A stretch of 53,911 nucleotides of DNA from JASGDC01 sp047608145 (GTDB lineage Bacteria; Actinomycetota; Actinomycetes; Actinomycetales; Micrococcaceae). A program made the translations under genes and the position numbers. Location of the stretch: contig JASGDC010000016.1 in NCBI GenBank assembly GCA_047608145.1, positions 1 to 53,911 on the forward strand. The letters are read 5' to 3'. The notes beneath the pieces are model-generated. The model did no database searches. It saw only the letters and a program-made list of their open reading frames with translations, and was not told the origin of the DNA. This document shows positions 1-7,205 of this stretch, piece by piece (position 1 is the first letter of the stretch; the number at the start of each line of letters is the position of its first letter).

Positions 1-2
1 AA

Positions 3-143
3 AAACCAAAACCAGTAAAGAAAAAACAAGAACAAATAGGACCGAAAAACCTAAACAACACCATCGAAATCACCAAAACAAAACCAACAACAAATAACTC
101 AACACATACCAATAAACACACCCAAACCAACAACACAACATGA
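3..143 (+). CDS. Possible C-terminal tail of a plus-strand protein entering from the left edge (partial)
   Basis: One plus-strand frame is open from the window edge to a TGA at 141-143, giving 46 residues rich in Thr, Asn and Lys. The other two frames are interrupted. The region has almost no G on this strand, which AAA, AAC and ACN codons would explain. A strong hairpin (154-186) follows at once and would end both this gene and the convergent rbfA. The function cannot be told; a hydrophilic tail of this kind would suit a surface or cell-wall protein, but that is a guess. It could also be simple low-complexity intergenic sequence. Confidence 0.35.
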   Translation, partial: KPKPVKKKQEQIGPKNLNNTIEITKTKPTTNNSTHTNKHTQTNNTT

Positions 144-153
144 CCTATAAGCC

Positions 154-186
154 AAATAGTGGCTAGGGAATCCCTAGCCACTATTT
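154..186. terminator. Perfect 16-bp hairpin terminator after rbfA
   Basis: Two 16-base arms are perfect inverted copies around a single base (AAATAGTGGCTAGGGA and its complement). It lies 14 bases beyond the rbfA stop codon and closes the whole minus-strand translation block. Both ends of the stem are A/T-rich, so it could work in both directions and also end the possible gene at the left edge. Confidence 0.75.
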
Positions 187-199
187 AAGTTAAATAAGC

Positions 200-613
200 T
201 TATGAAGTATACGGATCTTCTCCGCCAGAATACTTTGCTTTTTCAGCAAGCTTGCGCACTTTTGCATCTTGTTCAGCAGCTTCAGCTAACTTACTTTCTA
301 GAAAGCTAGAAGTTTCAGGTAAAGCATCATGCACAAATTCTAATGACGGCGTTAACCGTACTGTAACGTTACGCCCGACCTCGGAACGAATCATACCTTT
401 AGCAGAATTGAGGACTTTCTGCGTATCAGCTAACTCCTCTTCACTGCCAAGTACTGTGTAAAACAAAGTAGCATGTTGCAAATCGCCGGTAACTCGAGAG
501 TCAGTAATAGTAACAAATCCTAAACGTGGATCCTTGACCTTACGTTCTAAAGTTACTGCAACAATTTCCTTAATCTGATCAGCAAGCTTGCGAGCTCTTG
601 GATTCTCAGACAT
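200..613 (-). CDS. rbfA: Ribosome-binding factor A
   Basis: RbfA (137 aa) binds the 30S precursor and helps mature the 5' end of 16S rRNA, notably in the cold. The protein is a small KH-like domain of the usual length. It has the conserved N-terminal pattern with RARKLADQIKEIV, then DPRLGFVTIT, and the terminal block with PSLEFVHD. It is the last gene of the rimP-nusA-rnpM-infB-rbfA string and starts 17 bases after infB, with a GAAAGG ribosome site. A C-terminal acidic/polar tail of about 20 residues follows the core. Identification is secure. Confidence 0.95.
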   Translation of the reverse strand: MSENPRARKLADQIKEIVAVTLERKVKDPRLGFVTITDSRVTGDLQHATLFYTVLGSEEELADTQKVLNSAKGMIRSEVGRNVTVRLTPSLEFVHDALPETSSFLESKLAEAAEQDAKVRKLAEKAKYSGGEDPYTS

Positions 614-630
614 ATTACCTAGACCTTTCT

Positions 631-3438
631 TTAGACGCGAGGCTTCTCTTGCATCTCAAAGGTTTCGATAACGTCATCAACTTTAATATCGTTAAAGTTA
701 CCAAGACCGACACCACACTCAAAGCCTTCACGAACTTCAGTGGCATCGTCTTTGAAACGTTTCAGTGAATCAATAGTTAAGTTTTCTTGAACTACCACTC
801 CATCACGTACCAAACGAGCCTTTGCATTACGACGTACTGTACCGCTCTTAACCATACAGCCAGCAATATTACCGAACTTAGAAGAACGGAAAACATCCCG
901 AACTTCAGCTTGTCCAAGCTGTACTTCTTCATATTCTGGCTTAAGCATACCCTTAAGAGTAGCTTCGATATCGTCAATTGCAGAGTAAATAACTGAGTAG
1001 TAACGTAGCTCCACGCCTTCGCGGTCAGCAAGTTCAGCCACCTGATCAGCTGCACGAACATTAAAGCCAATAATAACAGCATTGTCGACTGTCGCAAGGT
1101 TAACGTCATTCATGGTAATGGCACCAACACCGCGGTGAATTACTCTAACATCTACTTCATCACCAACATCAATCTTAAGTAGTGCATCTTCTAATGCTTC
1201 AACAGCACCAGAAACGTCACCCTTAAGAATCAAGCTTAAAGTATCTACCTTACCAGCAGCAATTGCCGCGTTAAGTTCTTCAAGGCTACCGCGCTTACGA
1301 CGCTTTGCAAGAATTGCATTACGTTCAGCAGTCTCACGTTTCTCAGCAATCTGACGAGCAGTTTTATCATCTTTAGTGACGATAAAACCATCACCGGCAT
1401 GTGGCACTGAAGTTAACCCAAGTACCTGCACTGGACGAGATGGACCAGCCTCTTTGACATTATTACCATGCTCATCAAACATCGCACGTACACGACCATG
1501 AGCTGTACCAGCCACAATATTGTCACCGATATGCAAAGTACCTTGTTGTACGAGCACAGTAGATACCGCACCACGGCCTTTATCAAGGTTTGCTTCAATA
1601 GCTACACCACGGGCTTCTTTCTTTGGGTTAGCTTTCAATTCAATTGCTGCATCAGCAGTTAAGAAAACTGCGTCAAGTAATTCATCAATACCTTGGCCCT
1701 TAAGCGCAGATACATCAATGAACATAGTGTCACCACCATATTCTTCTGGCACTAAGTTGTATTCAGTCAACTGACCACGAATCTTATCAGGTGAAGCACC
1801 TGGACGGTCAATCTTGTTAACTGCTACTACCACTGGCACGTCTGCTGCTTGAGCATGGTTTAATGCTTCAATAGTCTGAGGCATCACACCATCATCAGCT
1901 GCAACAACTAATACTGCTATGTCCGTCACTTTAGCACCACGAGCACGCATTGCTGTGAAAGCTTCGTGACCTGGAGTATCGATGAAAGTAATTGCTCGAT
2001 CTTGACTATCATGCTCATGATGAATTTGATACGCACCAATGTGCTGAGTAATACCGCCATGTTCATGCTCAATAGTATCTGCATGTCGAATTGCATCCAA
2101 TAATCGAGTTTTACCATGATCTACGTGCCCCATTACTGTTACAACAGGTGGGCGGGATTCTAAGTTTTTTTCATCCTCAGTAGCAACCTCTGCTTCAAGA
2201 TCAATGTTGAAAGATTCTAATAACTCTCGATCTTCATCTTCAGCAGATACTACTTCAACGGTATATCCTAGTTCATCACCAAGTAATTTAAAGGTATCTT
2301 CATCAAGTGATTGAGTTGCAGTAGCCATTTCGCCAAGTTTCATCAGCATCATGACCAATGCTGCTGGATTCACATCGATCTTATCCGCAAAGTCAGTTAA
2401 AGTTGCACCACGACGTAGTCTAATAGTTTCGCCATTACCCTTTGGAATAGTGGTGCCTTGTGAACCTGGAATCTGCATTTGTTCCATTTGTTGACGGCGC
2501 TTCTCGCGCTTCGACTTACGTTGCTTAGCTCGACTACCGCCTTTACCAAAAGCACCGGCAGCATTACCACGACGACCGCCGCCTTTACCAAAACCACCTC
2601 GTGTAGGAGTACTTAAACCCTGAGAAGGTGGGCCACCGAATGGTTTGTTTCCACCTGGACGGTTGTTATTATAAGGGCTTGCACCTTGTTGACGCTGTGG
2701 CTTGTTATTATCTTGCCTACGCTGGTTATTACGGTTACCACCTTGGTTATTATTACGCTCATTAGATTTATTATTTAGACGACCGCCTGGACGTGGAGCA
2801 TTATTACCGCCACGACCTGAACGTGGTTTTGGCATACCTTGCGATGAAGCAAATGGATTATTGCCTGGACGACCGCCACGACCTGAACGTGGTTTTGGCA
2901 TACCTTGCGATGAAGCAAATGGATTATTGCCTGGACGACCACCTTTACTACGCAAAGCTGATGGCTTAGGTGCCATAGGCTTTGGCCCACTTGGTTTTGC
3001 AGCAGGTTTTTTAGCTGCTGGTGCAGGATTTGTATCAGCTGACTTTGCAGGCGCTGTAGCAACAGGTTTATTGTTAGTAGGTTTTGCTGGTGGAGTTTTT
3101 AACTCGTCTTTTTCAACAATAGGTTGTTTCTTAGCTGCTGGCTTTGGACCTGGCTTCTTTGCAACTGGTTTAGCTGCAGTAGTTGTCTTTTTTGCAGCAG
3201 GCTTCTTAGCTACTGGCTTTGTTTTACTTGAAGTCTTTTCTGTTGCCTTTTTTGCTTCAGCAGGTGCTTTTGCTTTTAACTCTGCTTCAAAAGACTCGCG
3301 CAATTTTTTCTGCGCTGGAGCTTCTACTGTGGAGGAAGCCGATTTTACGAACTCCCCTAGCTCCTTTAATCTAGCGATTGCTTCTTTACTGGTCACACCC
3401 AGTTCTTTTGCTAACTCGTGAACTCGAAGTTTAGCCAC
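631..3438 (-). CDS. infB: Translation initiation factor IF-2
   Basis: IF-2 (935 aa) is the GTPase that brings initiator fMet-tRNA to the 30S subunit and promotes 50S joining. Residues 1-50 form the IF2N helical domain. Residues about 51-330 are a disordered linker rich in Lys, Ala, Pro, Gly, Asn and Arg, which includes an exactly duplicated 22-residue unit. The G domain follows, with GHVDHGKT near residue 436, DTPGHE near 486 and NKID near 540, then the IF2 C-terminal domains. The start is GTG, with an AGGAG ribosome site that overlaps the 3' arm of a hairpin (3445-3470). It sits between rnpM and rbfA, the normal order. Confidence 0.97.
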   Translation of the reverse strand: MAKLRVHELAKELGVTSKEAIARLKELGEFVKSASSTVEAPAQKKLRESFEAELKAKAPAEAKKATEKTSSKTKPVAKKPAAKKTTTAAKPVAKKPGPKPAAKKQPIVEKDELKTPPAKPTNNKPVATAPAKSADTNPAPAAKKPAAKPSGPKPMAPKPSALRSKGGRPGNNPFASSQGMPKPRSGRGGRPGNNPFASSQGMPKPRSGRGGNNAPRPGGRLNNKSNERNNNQGGNRNNQRRQDNNKPQRQQGASPYNNNRPGGNKPFGGPPSQGLSTPTRGGFGKGGGRRGNAAGAFGKGGSRAKQRKSKREKRRQQMEQMQIPGSQGTTIPKGNGETIRLRRGATLTDFADKIDVNPAALVMMLMKLGEMATATQSLDEDTFKLLGDELGYTVEVVSAEDEDRELLESFNIDLEAEVATEDEKNLESRPPVVTVMGHVDHGKTRLLDAIRHADTIEHEHGGITQHIGAYQIHHEHDSQDRAITFIDTPGHEAFTAMRARGAKVTDIAVLVVAADDGVMPQTIEALNHAQAADVPVVVAVNKIDRPGASPDKIRGQLTEYNLVPEEYGGDTMFIDVSALKGQGIDELLDAVFLTADAAIELKANPKKEARGVAIEANLDKGRGAVSTVLVQQGTLHIGDNIVAGTAHGRVRAMFDEHGNNVKEAGPSRPVQVLGLTSVPHAGDGFIVTKDDKTARQIAEKRETAERNAILAKRRKRGSLEELNAAIAAGKVDTLSLILKGDVSGAVEALEDALLKIDVGDEVDVRVIHRGVGAITMNDVNLATVDNAVIIGFNVRAADQVAELADREGVELRYYSVIYSAIDDIEATLKGMLKPEYEEVQLGQAEVRDVFRSSKFGNIAGCMVKSGTVRRNAKARLVRDGVVVQENLTIDSLKRFKDDATEVREGFECGVGLGNFNDIKVDDVIETFEMQEKPRV
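2806..2937 (-). repeat. 66-bp tandem duplication inside infB
   Basis: A 66-base unit occurs twice in exact tandem copies (2806-2871 and 2872-2937). It encodes a 22-residue Gly/Arg/Pro/Asn-rich segment that includes NNPFASSQGMPKPRSGRG. Perfect identity including third positions shows the duplication is recent. It is in frame, so it only lengthens the IF-2 linker. Confidence 0.95.
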
Positions 3439-3444
3439 TTTTCT

Positions 3445-3470
3445 CCTGTCTTGATCCGCATCAAAACAGG
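3445..3470 (-). promoter_or_regulatory. Hairpin partly covering the infB ribosome-binding site
   Basis: On the minus strand, two 11-base arms (CCTGTTTTGAT and ATCAAGACAGG) pair with one G-U wobble around a four-base loop. The 3' arm ends in AGG, which is part of the AGGAG Shine-Dalgarno sequence in front of the infB GTG codon. Folding would partly hide the ribosome site, so translation of infB may be tuned by this structure. No long U-run follows, so a terminator role is less likely. Confidence 0.5.
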
Positions 3471-3535
3471 ATGCGAATCATCTACACTTTTACCGAACTC
3501 ATTGTGAGAGACTCACTGCTTGTCCATAATTTTCG

Positions 3536-3805
3536 TTATCCACTCTTACTCTCAAGTTGGTCAAGATTTATCTGACCAACGAACTTGAATGCTCTATTTA
3601 GCACATTCTTACGTTGTAATGTTGTAAAACAACCATCATTATCATGCACCCAAGCACCTCGGCCAGGTAATGACTTAGTGTAGTCTTTTACAGCATAAAA
3701 GCTAGATTCTTCTTTAACTAATGCGATACGGGTAAGCTCCTGCCGGCTACCTTTTTTACGGCACACCAGACAGGTACGTATCGGTTTAGCGGAAGTTAAA
3801 CCCAC
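3536..3805 (-). CDS. rnpM: YlxR/RnpM family protein (RNase P modulator)
   Basis: This 89-aa protein belongs to the YlxR (DUF448) family, whose Bacillus member RnpM binds RNase P RNA and modulates its activity. The sequence shows the family marks: RTCLVCRKKGSRQELTRI near the N terminus and LPGRGAWVHD in the middle. It lies between nusA and infB, the position the family nearly always takes. The start is GTG with a poor ribosome site. The intergenic gap to nusA is short (23 bases), so it is read as part of the operon. Confidence 0.9.
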   Translation of the reverse strand: MGLTSAKPIRTCLVCRKKGSRQELTRIALVKEESSFYAVKDYTKSLPGRGAWVHDNDGCFTTLQRKNVLNRAFKFVGQINLDQLESKSG

Positions 3806-3828
3806 GCTTTATTCTATTCTACACATAA

Positions 3829-4800
3829 TTAACGCTTCATGGCTTCCATATCAGAGATAATGTCAATCCGCCATCCTGTTAGCTTTGCCGCTAACCTAGC
3901 ATTTTGTCCTTCTTTACCAATAGCTAATGATAATTGATAATCTGGCACTATTGCTTGAGCTGATTGGGTATCCTCGTCAATAATATCAACCGATAAAACC
4001 TGTGACGGAGATAAAGCATGTGAAATAAACTTCTCTGGATCATCACTATAGTCAACGATATCAATCTTTTCATCGTTCAATTCATTCATTACCGCACGTA
4101 CTCTAGAGCCCATCTCGCCGATACATGCACCTTTAGGATTTAATCCCTTTTCAGTAGCCTTGACGGCCATTTTAGTACGATAACCAGCTTCACGAGCTAG
4201 TGCCATAATCTTTACCGTACCATGTACAATTTCTGGAACTTCTAAAGCAAAAAGTTTACGTACAAAATCTGGATGTGAACGTGAAAGTGTAATCTCTGGA
4301 CCTTTATTGCCCATTTTGGCATCAACAATTAAACAACGAATGCGTTTACCATGGCTATAATCTTCACCTGGAACTTGCTCTGAAGGCGGTAAAATTGCCT
4401 CAAAATCACCTAAATCAACCAGCACCATATCTTCATGTGGACCTTGTTGGATAATTCCAGATACTACTTCCCCAGCTTTTTGCTTGAAACTACCAAGAAC
4501 CTGACCATCTTCAATATCACGTAAACTACTAAAAATTACCTGTCGAGCAGTACTTGCAGCAATACGACCAAAGCCTTCCGGAGTATCATCATATTCTCCG
4601 ATAGTTTTATCTTCGTCATTTAGTTCTGGAACCCAAATATGGACATCACCCGTACTCATATTTAATTCACATCTAGCCTCATGAGAAGATTCACGTGTTT
4701 TATAGTAGGCAGTTAAAATTGCCTTTTCAATTGCTGGAACAATAGATTCTAATGGAATCTCACGTTCGTCAGCTAAAGTCTTTAATGCATCTAAGTCCAC
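3829..4800 (-). CDS. nusA: Transcription termination/antitermination factor NusA
   Basis: NusA (323 aa) binds RNA polymerase and nascent RNA to control pausing, termination and antitermination. The order is an N-terminal polymerase-binding domain (about 1-105), an S1 domain (about 106-180) and two KH domains (about 190-320) with the KH loop GKEGQNARLAAKLTGWRIDI near the end. The acidic C-terminal repeats of proteobacterial NusA are absent, as is normal in actinobacteria. The start codon is GTG behind a strong AAGGGGTGG site. The gene follows rimP by 40 bases. Confidence 0.95.
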   Translation of the reverse strand: MDLDALKTLADEREIPLESIVPAIEKAILTAYYKTRESSHEARCELNMSTGDVHIWVPELNDEDKTIGEYDDTPEGFGRIAASTARQVIFSSLRDIEDGQVLGSFKQKAGEVVSGIIQQGPHEDMVLVDLGDFEAILPPSEQVPGEDYSHGKRIRCLIVDAKMGNKGPEITLSRSHPDFVRKLFALEVPEIVHGTVKIMALAREAGYRTKMAVKATEKGLNPKGACIGEMGSRVRAVMNELNDEKIDIVDYSDDPEKFISHALSPSQVLSVDIIDEDTQSAQAIVPDYQLSLAIGKEGQNARLAAKLTGWRIDIISDMEAMKR

Positions 4801-4840
4801 AATACCACCCCTTTTATTTCATTGTTAATTCTTTTATTAT

Positions 4841-5320
4841 TCAATTTGGAAGTTCTACTATAACATTAGCAATATCATCCCTGCTAATATTTAGTTTTCC
4901 TATATCACCCTTTTTAGGGGCTTTTCCTTTTTCAAATCGTTTCTTTTGTTCTATTACTAATTCATCTTCAGCCGCTGAAAGCAAGATACCTCGAATAATT
5001 TTTTTATCTTTTTTTGTTATTAGCACTATCTTATTAAGAGCTCGCTGGAAATGACGTTCTTCTGTGAGTGGCATATCTGTACCTGGCGAAAATACTTGCA
5101 ATTCATAGGCATTATCAATTAAATTTTCTTCATCAAGAGCCTTTGAAAGCGAATTACTAAAATCAGCTATCTCATCTAGAGTAATAGCCGCAAACCTATC
5201 TGCATCAATAACAATATCGAGGAAGTTTTGATTAGCTTCCCCATAGTATTTGGCATCAACTAAAATAAGCCGATTTGCTTTTGCAGTCTCAGCAATAAGT
5301 TCATGAAGATTCGTTTGAAT
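4841..5320 (-). CDS. rimP: Ribosome maturation factor RimP, with a rare ATT start codon
   Basis: RimP (about 159 aa) helps assemble the 30S subunit. The first ordinary start codon in this frame (TTG at 5101) would give only the C-terminal 86 residues. The frame continues upstream and encodes a proper RimP N-terminal domain, with ILVDAKYYGEANQNFLDIVI and ITLDEIADFSNSLSKALDEE, before the shared SPGTDMPLTEERHF motif. No ATG, GTG or TTG lies in that stretch, and an in-frame TAG stands 15 bases before codon ATT. A strong AGGAAGG site lies 7 bases before ATT at 5318-5320, or 4 bases before the adjacent ATC. I take ATT as the start. It heads the nusA-infB string, 95 bases after proS. Confidence 0.85.
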   Translation of the reverse strand: MQTNLHELIAETAKANRLILVDAKYYGEANQNFLDIVIDADRFAAITLDEIADFSNSLSKALDEENLIDNAYELQVFSPGTDMPLTEERHFQRALNKIVLITKKDKKIIRGILLSAAEDELVIEQKKRFEKGKAPKKGDIGKLNISRDDIANVIVELPN

Positions 5321-5415
5321 GATTTTACCTTCCTAGTAACCGATATTAAATTCTGTCGAAAAACTTACAACACTTTTTAATAGTAACGGTTAACAGGATA
5401 AAGGACAAAGAAAAG

Positions 5416-7188
5416 CTAGTCTTTTAGCTGTTTTCGCAGGTAATTGACAACTTCACTCAGCTTAATCTCAGTAGCAGTGCCAGCTTTACGATCTCTGACT
5501 TCAACCTCACCTTTTTTAAGTCCACGCCCAACTACCAGAACATAAGGCATACCTAGTAATTCTGCGTCACCAAATTTAACACCAGGTGAAACCTTTGGAC
5601 GATCATCTAACAGTACTGAAATTCCAATACTCTTTAGCTCTTTAGCAAACTCTTCTGCAGTCTGTACAATTTCTTCACCTTTACCTGCCATGACAATATG
5701 TACTTTAGCTGGAGCTAAGTGTGCAGGCCAACAAAGCCCTTTATCATCTCCCGTTCCTTCTGCTACAGCAGCAAGAATACGAGTAATTCCAATACCATAA
5801 GAGCCCATGGTTACGGTAACTTGCTTACCATTTTGATCCAATACTTTAAGTCCCAAAACTTCAGCATACTTACGGCCTAGCTGGAAAATATGACCAATTT
5901 CAATACCACGTGCTAGTTCAAGTTCTCCTGAACCATCTGGAGCTGCATCGCCATTTTCAATCTGAGCACATTCAATGAAACCATCTACGTCGAAGTCACG
6001 ATTATGAGTTAAATTAACGATGTGCTTATCCTTTATATTTACTCCAGTAGCCCAAGACGAATCTGCTACAATTCGTGGATCTACAAGGTAACGTAAGCCA
6101 CTAATACCCTTAGTTCCTAAGAATTGCTCACCATCAACATTAATAGGCCCTATATAACCAGCAACTAAATTATGCTTTTTAAGATCTGCATCGGTTGCAT
6201 TTTCTATTTCAATTTCGCCCATATTGAGATTAGCTTCCACACGCTTCAAATCTACTTGGCGGTTTCCAGGAAGACCGATAGCCATGATTTCACGTTCGCC
6301 ATCTGGACGAGAAACAGCGATAACTACATTCTTCAAAGTACCGCTAGCTTCAATATCATAGCCATTTTCTTGCAAACGCTCTACCGCAGTAGCAATTGTT
6401 GGAGTATCAATAGTCTCAACTATCTCAAATTTATTGTCCGCATGGTAAAAATCTTTAGGGACCACAGTCTCTACAGCTTCTGCGTTAGCTGCATAACCAG
6501 CTTTAGTTCGGACATAAGTATCTTCACCAATATCGGTAGGATGTAAAAATTCTTCACTTTTACTACCACCCATTGCACCAGATGTTGCTTTAACTGGGAT
6601 AGCTTTAATACCAATACGATCAAAAATCTTAATATAAGCCCCACGCATATCTTGATAGGACTTTTCAAGGCCATCATCATCAATATCGAAAGAATATGCA
6701 TCCTTCATAGTAAACTCACGGCCACGTAACAGACCAGCACGAGGGCGAGCTTCATCACGATACTTATCTTGAATCTGGTATAACGAAAGTGGTAAATCTT
6801 TGTATGAAGAGTACATATCCTTAACTAGTAAAGTAAATACTTCCTCATGAGTAGGAGCTAGTAGGTAATCAGCTTTTTTACGATCTTTCAAACGGAATAG
6901 GTTATCGCCATACTCTACCCAACGTCCACTCTTTGCGTATGGTTCTTTAGGTAGTAAAGCTGGAAAATGTACTTCTTGAGAATTAATAGCTTCCATTTCC
7001 TCACGCACAATTTTCTCAATATTAGCTTTAACTTTGAGTCCCAAAGGTAACCAAGAGTATATTCCTGGTGCAGCACGACGAATATAACCGGCACGTACTA
7101 AAAGTTTATGACTCAATACCTCTGCATCTACAGGATCTTCACGTAATGTTCTAACAAATAATTGCGACATTCTAAGGATTTCAGTCAT
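5416..7188 (-). CDS. proS: Prolyl-tRNA synthetase, bacterial type
   Basis: ProRS (590 aa) charges tRNA-Pro with proline. It is the bacterial form with an editing (INS, YbaK-like) domain at about residues 225-405, between class II motif 2 (RPRAGLLRGREFTMKDAYSFD region, near 145-165) and motif 3 (YGIGITRILAAVAE, near 460). The anticodon-binding domain makes up the last 100 residues. The N terminus, with the FVRTLREDP and AGYIRRAAPGIYSWLPLG blocks, is complete and starts at ATG. It lies 17 bases after the Wzc-like kinase gene, on the same strand. Confidence 0.97.
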   Translation of the reverse strand: MTEILRMSQLFVRTLREDPVDAEVLSHKLLVRAGYIRRAAPGIYSWLPLGLKVKANIEKIVREEMEAINSQEVHFPALLPKEPYAKSGRWVEYGDNLFRLKDRKKADYLLAPTHEEVFTLLVKDMYSSYKDLPLSLYQIQDKYRDEARPRAGLLRGREFTMKDAYSFDIDDDGLEKSYQDMRGAYIKIFDRIGIKAIPVKATSGAMGGSKSEEFLHPTDIGEDTYVRTKAGYAANAEAVETVVPKDFYHADNKFEIVETIDTPTIATAVERLQENGYDIEASGTLKNVVIAVSRPDGEREIMAIGLPGNRQVDLKRVEANLNMGEIEIENATDADLKKHNLVAGYIGPINVDGEQFLGTKGISGLRYLVDPRIVADSSWATGVNIKDKHIVNLTHNRDFDVDGFIECAQIENGDAAPDGSGELELARGIEIGHIFQLGRKYAEVLGLKVLDQNGKQVTVTMGSYGIGITRILAAVAEGTGDDKGLCWPAHLAPAKVHIVMAGKGEEIVQTAEEFAKELKSIGISVLLDDRPKVSPGVKFGDAELLGMPYVLVVGRGLKKGEVEVRDRKAGTATEIKLSEVVNYLRKQLKD

Positions 7189-7205
7189 AACTTTAGTCCA
7201 TTCCT

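Noticed and set aside
2702..3421. 239-codon open frame antisense to infB
   Set aside because: It mirrors the low-complexity Lys/Ala/Pro linker of IF-2; the product is a Leu/Gly/Phe repeat with no start signal, so it is a composition shadow.
4841..5101. Short 86-aa RimP starting at TTG 5101
   Set aside because: It would lack the RimP N-terminal domain, which is encoded in frame upstream with a strong ribosome site.
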